Shown here: positions 10,000 through 19,370 of the stretch, piece after piece
Layout of the letters: each line of letters begins with the position of its first letter
Position numbering within the stretch: position 1 is the stretch's first letter
Assembly: GCA_019649035.1 (NCBI GenBank)
Contig: BMAT01003374.1
Coordinates: forward strand, 29,467 to 52,479
From: Elysia marginata
Taxonomy: Eukaryota; Mollusca; Gastropoda; Plakobranchidae
DNA length: 23,013 nucleotides
Direction: 5' to 3'
Notes under the pieces: model-generated
Told to the model about the DNA's origin: nothing
The model's database searches: none
Seen by the model: the letters and a program-made list of their open reading frames with translations, nothing else
Program-made: the position numbers and the translations under genes

Positions 10000-10480
10000 T
10001 AAAGTAGTTCCTAAACGATCATGTGACACTGGTACTGCCAGGATCTGGTTCATGGTCGAGATAAGACACTTTCACACGACCGGGTTATTCGCAGCCGATG
10101 TTCCGTTTGCCTGTCCAGAGCGTGTTAATATCTATGTATAACTTTCTGCGACCGATATTGGTGTTAGAAAACAGATGCTAACCTTTATAAGCGAGACAGT
10201 GCGATTCTTGTTCACTCCTGATAGTACTGATACTACAAGTTTCATATGATGAGTCGTAGAAAATATCTGTTCGCAGCAAAGTCCCGCTGTCGTACAACTT
10301 GTGGCCTAAAAGATTGAGAGTCGACTCTACACGCACTCACAAAACTGTTCCAAATGGTTGAGAATTAAAATAGCAAAAAAAAAGTTATCTCCATGAAAGC
10401 TTGATTGTAAAGGAACTCGTACTTATGCTAGAAACGATTGTGCTATGGGATTGAAATTTCTCCATTTGCGGCGTTTCTTA
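10000..10480. other. Less AT-rich unexplained segment
   Basis: Between about 10000 and 10340 the sequence is closer to balanced base composition and has scattered CpG. It lacks simple repeats. The only short ATG frame (about 10052-10141, 29 codons) has no recognisable motif. I see no RNA gene or mobile-element hallmark in it. Confidence 0.4.
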
Positions 10481-10493
10481 TAATTAAATTTTG

Positions 10494-10519
10494 CCCCCCT
10501 CCCCCCTCCCCACCCCCCC
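10494..10519 (-). other. G-quadruplex-forming tract (C-rich on plus strand)
   Basis: The plus strand reads C6-T-C6-T-C4-A-C7, so the minus strand has four G-runs of 7, 4, 6 and 6 separated by single bases. This meets the strict quadruplex rule (four runs of at least three G, loops of one base), and the C strand could form an i-motif. It lies in AT-rich DNA about 130 bp before a CpG-rich minisatellite. Confidence 0.8.
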
Positions 10520-10776
10520 AGTGTCTGAAAAACTCTTTGCTGTTAATAGCAGATATCTTTAAGTGGCGTATTATTATTAAAATAGAGCTTTTAAGAAATT
10601 AATAAACATCCAATTCCTATGTTTTCGTCGATGAAGGAGCTCATGAGGCAACTGGCATTGCCCTGTGCTTTGAGGTGCACGGCAATGGTCGATGCTGTTC
10701 GATTACTCGACGCTTCTCAGTTATCTTGGACACCGCTTGACTATATTAATCTCTGCGTGTCTCTATTCGGCGTGTC

Positions 10777-10930
10777 TCGGTCGTATTCGGCGCTGCTCGG
10801 TTGTATTCCTCGTTGAGCTTGATCAATGATTTTTGGCGCTCTTCGGTCATATTCGGCGCTGCTCGGTTGTATTCGTGCCTTGACGCTGATCAATGATTTT
10901 TGGCCCTGCTCGGTTATAGTCGACGCTGCG
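10777..10930. repeat. CpG-rich minisatellite, 66-67 bp unit
   Basis: Two full units (10777-10842 and 10843-10909) and a partial third (from 10910) are clearly related. Each unit opens with two shorter sub-repeats of about 21-22 bp of the form TCGGT-GTATTCGGCGCTGC, followed by a spacer containing GATCAATGATTTTTGG. Degenerate sub-repeats appear to reach left to about 10690. The array is rich in CpG while its surroundings are AT-rich. The open frames that cross it (10619-10816 and 10826-11083) follow from the repeat and are not called as genes. Confidence 0.8.
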
Positions 10931-10939
10931 CTTGAGGGC

Positions 10940-11556
10940 AGCAAGACAATCAAATTTTGTGATTCTGCATGGGTTTTAAACTGGCTCTCTAAACGTACTC
11001 AAATGAGACAGTTTAAATTTCATAAGGCGAGCAATCTAGTCGAGGCTACTGGATATAGTCCTTTGCACCTTTTTGAGTCTTAAATATCATTGTTGGGTGA
11101 GCCGAAAAAAATTGTGAGAAAGAAATGAAATTAAAAGTCATCTTGAGATTACAATCAGCGATTTGACAATTTGTTTCTGCTATAAATGCTAGAAGGGAAA
11201 CCCTAATCATGAAAGTAGCCAGTCTACCAATATTGATTGTAATTCGTAGCTGGACTAGTGTCCTGCAGAAAGCAAAAACCCCGAGTCAGTCCAGGAACTT
11301 TTATTGTACTGTGCAATCAATAAAGCCTCGTCAATTGTTCATTCAATGGGTCAGTGTTTAGCCTGTATCCTAAAACTAAGGCGCACATTCATAGAGAGAT
11401 GTTTACACAATTAGTAGATTAATTTGGTTCCATCCCAATCAATTCCTCTAAGAGTTGCGATGTTTAATTTATGGTAAATAAAAAGGGGAGCTTAGTGTCT
11501 CTAGCCGCCTGGCTCGCACTATTTATCTCTCTTTCCGGCTATCTCTATTTCTCTCT

Positions 11557-11560
<4 letters not shown>
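10940..11560. other. AT-rich non-coding DNA
   Basis: No gene, RNA or mobile element is supported. An open frame runs through to 11083 but its peptide (ending near HKASNLVEATGYSPLHLFES) has no family I recognise. Confidence 0.5.
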
Positions 11561-11564
<4 letters not shown>

Positions 11565-11643
<79 letters not shown>

Positions 11644-11661
11644 CCCCCTCTCTCTCTCTCT
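11565..11661. repeat. Compound CT and CTAT microsatellite
   Basis: A pure CT run up to about 11599 passes into about eleven clean CTAT units (to about 11643) and back into CT. Degenerate CT/CTAT sequence continues on the right to about 11850. The Ser/Leu/Tyr-rich frame over it is a product of the repeat. Confidence 0.95.
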
Positions 11662-11884
11662 GGTCATCTTTTTCTCTCTAAAACTTTCTATGTTTTCTCT
11701 CTCTTTGAGTCTTTCAGAATCTCTATCTATTGAGCTCTCTGGGACTCTCTATTTCTCTTACGATTGATTCCCTAAGACTTTCCACCAAATTCTCTCGCTT
11801 CCTTTCTCTCTCTTTCTCAATCTATCTGTCTATCTCTGTATCTGGGTGCCTTTCTCCTTTTCTAGACGGACCCCTAGTAAAACA

Positions 11885-11965
11885 AGTAGACAGATAGATA
11901 GAAAAAGAAAGATGGAAAAGGTAGTCAAAGAAAGACAGACGGGGAGACAGAGACGAAGGTAAAGC
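11885..11965. repeat. Degenerate purine-rich GATA/GA tract
   Basis: Mixed GATA, GAAA and GACA units on the plus strand, directly after the pyrimidine-rich DNA at 11565-11850. The pairing of a pyrimidine-rich block with a purine-rich block could allow a loose hairpin, but the two are not exact complements. Confidence 0.6.
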
Positions 11966-13032
11966 GAGCTTGTCACAAACAGACTAAGATAATATAATAG
12001 CTAGCTAGAGTTTGTCTAGCCAGAAGACAATGGCTGGAACACGCAGATTTTACCTTATTTTTATCGGTGATTTTCCTTATTTCTTTTCAACCATAGTTTT
12101 TTTTTTTTACTCCTTCACTTTTTCCACCAAGAGAGGAATCAGTCAACACCTTTCAATTTATTCGGAAGTCAAGAGTGTGTACTTTTTTACCATACGAAGA
12201 AAAGAAAACAGACCTAGATCTACGCAACGTATTTTAGTAGTACAGTGAAGATAAGTTTGTTCGTTTTTTTACCATATTTCTCCACAACGGAACCCCAGAC
12301 ATAGGTTTTCGGTTGCTTTAACAAACTGGAAAAGATAATGAGGTTTATTTCGTCTTAAGATTATTTCTTTAATGAAATTATGTACACAATAACGTTTCGA
12401 TCAACTGCCTATTTCGGATTCAGTGAATAAAAAATTACGTGTATTCATCTAGGCAAAAACGTTCATTTACTACGAAGCTATAGTTGTATAATTCCTACCG
12501 ACCTACTTACTTAGAAAATGACTAATTATTGAAACAAGCCTAAGTCGATCAGATCCTTTGTCAGAAGGGCCTTCTCTAAAGTTGTCATAGTTGTATATTA
12601 TCTAGATCTAGTATGATTAAACGGCGATAAAGATTTTTTAAACAAATGTCATAGTGTAACCTGTAATACTTATTAGCGAGCACCCGATTTTGTAAATGCC
12701 AGGTTGTTTTCTCCTCTATGATGGAAGACTTAAGTCATTAGAACTCTTCTATGACGGATGAGATATTTGTCCAGCCTCACAGATAGATCAAGACCAGTCT
12801 CCAGGAAAAAAAACTGCTTAATCCGCTTTATTGATCAAGATTGATTGAGGCCGGCGGATGAGGACCTCTTAAAATTTCTTTTCTTGTTTTCCTTAAATGT
12901 TACGGTTTTTGTTTTTAAAAAAACTTTAATGCTGTTTAAAATGCGTAAGAGAAATAAGGACAAAGATAGAGGCCAAAGACAGTGATAAAGAGAACACAAA
13001 AGGAAGATGGGCCAAGACAAAAGAGAGTAACT

Positions 13033-13035
<3 letters not shown>
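11966..13035. other. AT-rich non-coding DNA
   Basis: No gene can be supported. T-runs and stop codons are frequent in all frames and there is no recognisable element. Confidence 0.55.

Positions 13036-13083
<48 letters not shown>
13036..13083. repeat. GA microsatellite
   Basis: Twenty-four uninterrupted AG units. A pure purine mirror repeat of this length can form intramolecular triplex DNA. Minus-strand frames crossing it (12835-13139) encode Ser/Leu runs and are not genes. Confidence 0.95.
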
Positions 13084-13085
<2 letters not shown>

Positions 13086-13089
13086 AAAA

Positions 13090-14423
13090 TCTATGTGAAA
13101 GAGCAAAAAGAAAAAAAAAACATCAGAAGAATATGACAATGATCGAGTTATTGAAAGAGAGTATGTACATTTGTATCGTGTGTTTTCATTTTTCAGACCT
13201 ATTTAACATTAGCTTGCAATCCTACTATTGGTGTCGTTGTAGTATCATATGAAAAACTTCGGTAATACCAACCTGATGAATGCACACCCGGGTGTTAGAT
13301 GCGTGCAGAGTGAACATCATACTTATCACAAAAAAACATCCAAATATTGAACTAAGTGATTTCAAATAAAGTTGTTGCGTTTGTAAGTTCAAGATAGAGA
13401 GATACACAGACAGACAGGTAGACATACTAACAGAGACAGAGCGAAATAAGAAACACAGAGAGAAAGAAAATAAAGGCAGGCGAACAGACATAGATCTATG
13501 ATGGACAAGTAAGAAGACAAGTTAGAATATTAACAACAAAAGGGTTTTAGCAGTTATAGATGATATTTGTATTTTATACATTCAAAGATGGCTCTTTGTA
13601 GTACCCAAGCTTATAGAAAATGAAATAAGTAAAGAATGTGGGCACTGCAGACATAGAGCAATAATTAGTATACACCATCAAAACTCGTTCACTATCTAAA
13701 AGAAACTAGTTTATAGTATAAGTTAACAAAACGTACCTTTAAGCCTCGAGCAGAAAAAAGCATTCTCCCTACACTTCAAAATAAAATTAGTTTTAGAACA
13801 CGTATGTAACCAGAAGTATCTTGTCATATCATTCAACAAAACTAATTAATCAAATCATTTTTTTAGATTTAGCAAAGAAACTGAATAATGCTATAACTGC
13901 ACCTAACACGTTCCGATTTTTTTTTATAATATCACAAAAATATTTATTAACCCAAGAGACATGAGAAGTACAGCTAACAGACATTCGATGATTCAAAGAT
14001 TTTCAATTTATTCTAAGTGCATTCAAGATCAAAGAGTCTATTTGATAATCGTAATTCTCTTCTTTCAAAAATCCCTTTGAAACACCTTGAATACATTGGT
14101 GCGCATGGGAAACGAGTCCCACTTTTGTGTAATCTAATATCTACAGACTCGGGAAGTTATCAAAGTCTTTTTAAGACCTTACAATTTTTTTGTGTACGGA
14201 GTATTTTTCGACGCTGTATAAGAATTTTAGCATAGTGAACTTATGAAATAACTATTTTGAATAATGTTCGCCACATGATAACTAACTTTCTTTCCAGCAT
14301 CCACAGAAATAGTGTTAAAAGCGTAGAGAAGCTTATTTAATATTGTTAATGTATGCTTCATAACATGATCTACGTCTTTTCGTCATCAAGTTTCAACCAT
14401 ATTCTGAATTGTCCAGGATTTGC
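13090..14423. other. AT-rich non-coding DNA
   Basis: Nothing here supports a gene. A degenerate GACA/GATA-rich patch lies at about 13390-13500. The frame at 14017-14235 has no known domain. Confidence 0.55.
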
Positions 14424-14462
14424 CTTCTAGTTTTTTGGAAAAGAAAGAGTTATTCAAATGAG
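14424..14462. repeat. Detached copy of the 49-bp tandem repeat
   Basis: This piece holds the second half of one repeat unit (CTTCTAGTTTTTTGGAAAAG) and the first part of the next (GAGTTATTCAAATGAG, 14447-14462). The same order of parts occurs in the array at 14871-14992. The 16-bp part is identical to 14871-14886, which places a 408-bp block (14463-14870) between two identical 16-bp direct repeats. Confidence 0.65.
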
Positions 14463-14463
14463 A

Positions 14464-14671
14464 ACTTAGAGATACATAGCTTATACCATGTCGCCACTAC
14501 GCTCGTTAAAAAAGGAGTTTGGTGCCGATTTCAATGGCTGTCTGTGGTGCGATTAAGATCTTCCAGATTAAGTAAGCAAGTCGCTTAGAGAGGCTAAGTA
14601 AGGACCTTCGCCATGAAACTCCTTTTTAAGGAGCGTAGTGGCGACATGGTATAAGCTATGTTTCTCTAAGT
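14464..14671. mobile_element. MITE-like palindromic element with 56-bp inverted arms
   Basis: The left arm (14464-14520) and right arm (14616-14671) are reverse complements over about 56 bp, with only about three mismatches and one one-base indel. The outer ends read ACTTAGAGA and TCTCTAAGT. The arms share ATAGCTTATACCATGTCGCC and the CACTACGCTC part that follows it. About 95 bp lie between them and hold no coding frame. A short element made mostly of inverted repeats fits a miniature inverted-repeat transposable element or foldback element. I find no clear target-site duplication directly at the ends, so the superfamily is unknown. Such high arm identity suggests either a fairly recent insertion or pairing that is maintained. 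Confidence 0.75.
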
Positions 14672-14677
14672 GGCAAG

Positions 14678-14776
14678 GCAGTGGGTGCCGACGCATCGTT
14701 AAGTCGAAGGTTCTAAATATCATACTAAGGGCAGACGTTTCGGGCAGTTCGACTTAAAGCTACTTCTCTCCACTGC
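14678..14776. repeat. Nested pair of short inverted repeats
   Basis: GCAGTGG (14678-14684) pairs with CCACTGC (14770-14776), and inside it TTAAGTCGAA (14699-14708) pairs exactly with TTCGACTTAA (14748-14757). The two pairs are correctly nested with similar spacers (14 and 12 bp). It directly follows the palindromic element and could be a second small hairpin element or part of the same insertion. Confidence 0.5.
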
Positions 14777-14870
14777 TAATTTCATACCTTTAAAATCTTT
14801 CAATCATTGATTGCGCAGTGGCTGCCTCCACTACTTATATTTTGTTGTCTTGCAGTCTTTATAAAGACAG

Positions 14871-14992
14871 GAGTTATTCAAATGAGTATCTTTTTTCCTC
14901 TAGTTGTTCGGAAGAGACAAAGTTATTCAATGAGTGTCTTTTGTCATCTAACTGCTTGGAAAAGATAGGGTTCAAATGAGTATCTTCTGCTC
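14871..14992. repeat. 49-bp tandem repeat, about 2.5 units
   Basis: Units at 14871-14920, 14921-14968 and a partial one at 14969-14992 share TTATTCAAATGAGTATCTT and a CTCTAGTTGTTCGGAAGAGA-like second half, with point differences and small indels. The last unit runs into the LINE fragment that ends at 14972, so the array may have grown from the region just downstream of the reverse transcriptase on the minus strand. Confidence 0.7.
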
Positions 14993-15232
14993 ACAAAATT
15001 GGTATATAAAACGTTGAATTTCTTCATATTGATAAGCCAGAGGTTGCGTATAGAGAGTTAACAATACAGGGCTTGATGCTGAACCCTGGGGGACACCATC
15101 ATGAAGAAAATGCTTTTCTGATTGATTTCCGTAATTTTTAACTGAGTTTTGTTTGTCAGGTATATATGCTTGCTGAACATTATCATTGAACTCTAGTGGA
15201 CTAAGAAGCTGTTTCAAAACTAACCTCTCAAG
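14972..15232 (-). pseudogene. Non-LTR retrotransposon reverse transcriptase fragment with internal deletion
   Basis: The minus strand is open here and contains the LINE motif GVPQGS (codons at 15097-15080), followed by ASSPVLLTLYTQPL, where CR1/jockey-type elements usually have VLGP-LFTLYT-PL. Just before it SVKNYGNQSEKHFLHDGVPQ matches the usual sequence leading into this motif. Further upstream LERLVLKQLLSPLEFNDN followed by AYIPDKQ resembles the much earlier block LEKLVLKQL-LESN-AYRPGHS. In intact elements these two blocks are separated by roughly 80 residues, including the first catalytic Asp. Here they are fused near 15145-15150, so the middle is deleted in frame. The region after LYTQPL is degraded and no ADD motif is left. 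It has no start codon of its own and is a dead relic next to the SINE. Family assignment beyond CR1/jockey-like is uncertain. Confidence 0.75.
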
Positions 15233-15243
15233 GCAGAGGTGAG
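15233..15243. repeat. Target-site duplication, SINE 3' side
   Basis: GCAGAGGTGAG, matching 15546-15556 at 10 of 11 positions. It abuts the CAAC-type tail of the SINE and also touches the end of the LINE fragment, so the SINE probably inserted at or in older LINE sequence. Confidence 0.75.
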
Positions 15244-15545
15244 TTGGTTGGTTGTTTGAATTTTAATGTCTCTTTTCAACTACAAGGTTATATCAGAAAC
15301 GACCCTTGGGACAATCGAAAGCGTGCTGCCACTCTGTGATGTAAGGAGCGCTTGCACACACAACACCCAGTCACATTATCCTGACGCCGGGCCGACCAGA
15401 CTTAGCACTAAATCCAAAATGCCAGACACTAGGCGGATCAGCTGCTAATACCAATTTTAAAGTCCTTGGTTTGACTCGGCCAGGGATCGAACCCGCACCT
15501 CCCGATCTCTGATCGAGTGTCTTACCGCTAGGCCACAGAGCCGGT
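15244..15545 (-). mobile_element. tRNA-derived SINE with conserved core, near full length
   Basis: On the minus strand the element starts with a tRNA-related head. Box A TGGCCTAGCGGT is at 15535-15524 and box B GGTTCGATCCC at 15493-15483, so an internal RNA polymerase III promoter is intact. A conserved-looking central part follows (about 15420-15310), including GTCAGGATAATGTGACTGGG near 15391-15366. The 3' end has a GACATTAAAATTCAAACAAC-type tail with ACC/AAC repeats (15270-15244). The head, the core around 'AATGTGACTGGGTG' and the CAAC tail are what is known from SINEs of bivalves, gastropods and other lophotrochozoans with shared central domains. Flanking direct repeats GCAGAGGTGAG (15233-15243) and GCAGAGGAGAG (15546-15556) match at 10 of 11 bases and mark the insertion. 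The 302-bp length is typical. Tail similarity to a partner LINE was not traced. Confidence 0.88.
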
Positions 15546-15556
15546 GCAGAGGAGAG
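15546..15556. repeat. Target-site duplication, SINE 5' side
   Basis: GCAGAGGAGAG, the partner of 15233-15243 with a single difference. It directly precedes the tRNA-related head on the minus strand. Confidence 0.75.
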
Positions 15557-18434
15557 CAACTGATTCAGGAGTACTAGTCTGTCAGGTTTTAACATATTTG
15601 CTGTCTAACCACGTCCTTTTGACTAGAGGACCCATAAATATGTTATAGATATATAGACAAACTGATAGGTAGATACGGAGAAAAATTGTATGAAAAAAAA
15701 ATCAGAATAAAAGATATGAAACGGGAAATAGACAGACAACTTGTTAGTGCGTTGTTATAATACGAATCAATTGTTGTTAGTAAATGTCTGTCTATTAAAA
15801 ACATAGATGGTTGACGAGCTTTTAATAATGAAGTTTGAAGATACCCTTTTCCTAAAGTATTGCATTTACATATAACTTAATAAATCGCTTGATTTTATCT
15901 TTATACACTTAATTTATTAGTCATAACTTTCTCAAGAAACATGCTTTTCAAAGTTTGATTTGAATACCGACTTAATGGTCGATAACCTTTCAGATCTGTC
16001 TAGACTTCAAAACAGAGCTTTAGAATGTTTATAATTTTATCTTTATGCAGATCTAGAGAGAACCTGCCATTTTCCCAGAAAGATCCCCAGATTGAATTTT
16101 CCATTTTAGCTTTTACAAGTAACGTTACATAGTAGACGTGATGTGGTTAGAGAGTACGGCAGCGTTCACCTGTCTTGTCCACTGGATGGACTCTGGTAAC
16201 CCTTCCCATCAGGTCTGACTTGACGGTTTTAAAACCAGCTCTTTTTTCTGGTTGGTCCGAACGCTGATGAAAGGGTCAGGAGAGTACATTTATCATCAAA
16301 TTCTTTCATCGTATTGTGGATATCTATTACTAACCTAGCATTCACAACCAGCTTCTATGTATTATTTAATTGAAGCTATACAATTTTAAAATTGGAAACC
16401 TTTTTGGCTCAACTCTGAAGTGATTATATTAACGTTCTATCAGTTTTAGTTTACTCATTAGCATTAGAAAGCCCGAATTAGCAGGGACAAAGTCGTTACT
16501 TTAGATTTGAAATATTACACCTTTTTTTTATTCATTATGGATAATAGGCCTATCCAGGACTGTACTTATCGCAAACAATAGCGGGATTAATTGCCGCTAA
16601 CAAGGTTGCACTCCTATTCTACAGACTTTTGCTTGCCACCAACATGTATCATTTATATCCTGCGTTGAAAATCCAATGTAGTACATTTTTATTGTTTAAC
16701 TCCTCGATATATTGTCCACAGCATTAAAAATAGTTTTATGTTCAATTTTATGAACCTTTACAGTTTTGAAGTTAAAAATTTTCTTTGTTTCACACCTAAG
16801 TGGTTAAGATTTTCCGCCGAATATCAGTCGCTCAAGAATATTACAATGCTTGCAAAGTTCAGCTCAAGTTCTTGTTTTATTTCTCGAACATTATACTTGC
16901 TTGATTAATAAGCGGGCTATTATCCTGGTCGGTCGAATTTTTGTGTTGGAACCGAGTATTAAGTGTGCTGAAAATTTTGTAATTCGTTTCAATTAACAAC
17001 AGCTGGTTGGAGTTTTGTTGGCTCTGGTTAGATAGTAACATAAGATGTTTGCTTACCTTGAAGAGAAAGAGAAAAGTGAGGATGGTTGTTTTCAACTAGT
17101 TTGCAAAAAAAATGTACATGGAGCTACAAAATAGAGAAACGATTTTATAATACAAAGCCAAATATGAATATACTCTATGCTATTTGTTGGTTTAAACTTG
17201 TTGACTGTTTTAACTTTCTCGCGTTCACAGTTTTGATAAGCCATGTAAGTTTTTTCAACGCAGACATATTTCTGTGACAGGAGATTGTGTGAGTATATAT
17301 GTTGTCATCATTGTCCTTCTAGCTCGAGATATAAACATCACATGACTGAATGGTGGCCATTGGCAAGAGACGGCAATCGCTAGAACCTCCAGACTAATCT
17401 TGTACCCATGATATGGAGGGTCTTTGTCAGACAATAAAAACGCGAAGACGGATCTTGATTGAGTAAGGACGACAGTATATGGCTCTAGTTTTTAAAGGTC
17501 ATTTTACTTTTAGTGTGGTAGAAGCTATTCTGATTTGCAAAGGCTCTACGAAAGAAAAAAAAAGGATTCGTATGATTGATCAACCGTTGAGTGGTAGTTA
17601 TGTTTATCTTAAGGTGCTGTAAACATTTACTTATCCTACACAAGTGTAAAACTCACGGACCGGATGTTGCCTAAACACCTGAGTCAAAACTCGCTGCTCT
17701 TTGTCGCCATATACGCGTCTCAAGGAAGCTTAGAGGAAGTTGAGCTCTTGCCAGAGATATGATGACCCAAGCTCTCTATGTTTTTTTTTTTTATCTTTCA
17801 TATTGCGTAGTGTTCCAAAACAAATTCTATGGTGGCATCATAAAGACTCCAGCATAGAATTTCTGATTTTTCAGTTACAGATTTTAATATACCTGTGAAG
17901 CATGAAACAATTGTAAAACAGATTTTTTCAAGAATTCCCATAATCATTAATCCTTTTTTTCTAAGGACTTTCGCCTACAGTTTTTCCTCTAAAACTGTTC
18001 ATATGTAGCGCAGTGCCTCGCCTAGCTAGCAATTTAACGGCAGTCCCCGAACTGTTCCCTGTCTTGTTAGTTCCTCGAGTGCTACTTGTTAGCTACTGAC
18101 TGTGTGTGTGTGCAAGCCAGGGCAGTCAAACTACAGACTTCTCTCCCAGCACCAGAAAGCAATATATCCAAATCTGGTTCTTTTTGGACAAGTCGAAATA
18201 ATTAACTCCGACTCGATCTTGTGCTCGTAGTGTGGAGTTCAAACCTAGCCCATCCGAATTTTTTTCCGCCATCAATTCTTCTTCTGCTGCAGATGTGTCA
18301 TGGTGTGTTTGTGTGTGTGACGATTCCAATTCCTCTCTGTGAAAAGGTCAAATCTCTTGTAAAAAATCGGTGTTTTTATGAATTTTTTAAGCAATCTCAT
18401 AAAGTCTAACTAAAGCGACCCTCCTTCCCGCTAT
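15557..18434. other. AT-rich non-coding DNA
   Basis: No gene can be supported in this long stretch. The continuation of the LINE fragment to the right of the SINE could not be traced with confidence. A short hairpin (AACCAG...CTGGTT, about 16234-16256, next to the palindrome GGTTTTAAAACC) and a palindrome ATAGGCCTAT near 16546 are present. Frames at 16877-17095, 17086-17277 and 18126-18409 show no known domains. Confidence 0.5.
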
Positions 18435-18435
18435 T

Positions 18436-18501
<66 letters not shown>
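18436..18501. repeat. CT microsatellite followed by a T run
   Basis: About 66 bp of CT repeat with one TTT interruption, then about twelve T (to 18513). An acceptor-like TTTGTCTATTTCAG follows, ending at 18535, but no open exon follows it. Confidence 0.95.
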
Positions 18502-18510
<9 letters not shown>

Positions 18511-18513
18511 TTC

Positions 18514-19370
18514 TCTTCTCTTTTGTCTATTTCAGAATTGTTTTATGGACAGTATGTAACCATTAGGATTTTTTTTCTGTCTTCCTAAAAGGGCTCTTTT
18601 AATAGATGAGTCCATGCAGGGGGGGGTGTAAAACCTACTTTGTATGAGGGGAATGGTTGGTTCCTTTATTTCAAATGGTAAAATGACGCTATTTGTATAA
18701 AAGCAGTCTTGCAAAATTCGTCTAAGTGGTGCTTATAAACGCCAATACGTACACTTAAAAACAACTACAGGATATGTTAAGTGAAATTTAACTTAGATAC
18801 TGACGGAGGAAGTTTTTATAACTTACCTCATTTAGTCAAAACAAAACAAAAAGTTTTTCAGCCTATTTGATATCCCATTTTTTTCTGTTTCTTGATCTCA
18901 AATAAGGCTTTGGGCTTTATGAGAGTGGCTACTAGAAAGAAGGCAAAAACTTTTATTACATTTATTTTAAATGTGCCATTTCGCAGTTGATCCTAGAATG
19001 ATTACTTACAATAATAGGTCCTATTTAAAGCTCCAGAGCATCTAGTGTTGATTTAAGTGAGGAAGAAGAAGTAAAAGCAAGAAAAAGGTCTTTTAATTAT
19101 ATTTACTCGATATCAATGACAAGTCAAATGAGTAAAGTTGTTTTTTACAACTTGGACCACTGCTCTATTTGTGAATATGGTATCAAGATCAATTTGCTTA
19201 CCTCGACAGAAAGTAGAGGAGTTCAAAGAGGAAACTATGGAATGGTGTGTTTTGCGGCAAAAATCTGGCCGGACCGATAGCAGACAGCGAGAGAATACAC
19301 AATTGAAAAAAGAACGAACCAGAGAGGGGAAATTAATCGGGCAAAATCTTGCTGTGGAAAGGATAAAATC
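18514..19370. other. AT-rich non-coding DNA
   Basis: No gene or element is recognisable. A seven-G run at about 18620 is the only compositional oddity. Confidence 0.5.

Noticed and set aside
15481..15545. A tRNA gene on the minus strand
   Set aside because: Box A and box B are present, but the sequence does not close into a clean acceptor stem and continues into a SINE core and tail flanked by a target duplication. It is the head of a SINE.
15371..15595. 74-codon minus-strand frame containing ALWPSGKTLDQRSGGAGSIP
   Set aside because: It is the translation of the SINE head and core, a well-known false peptide type, not a gene.
15557..15595. Continuation of the LINE on the far side of the SINE (DRLVLLNQLLS resembles ERLVLKQLLS)
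   Set aside because: The same block is already present on the other side of the SINE, and joining across the target duplication needs a frameshift and meets stops. It may be chance.
16161..16275. Complementary pairs CAGCGTTC/GAACGCTG and ACCCTTCCCATCAG/CTGATGAAAGGGT
   Set aside because: The pairs are crossed instead of nested and the second has mismatches. With the short AACCAG/CTGGTT hairpin between them they do not define an element.
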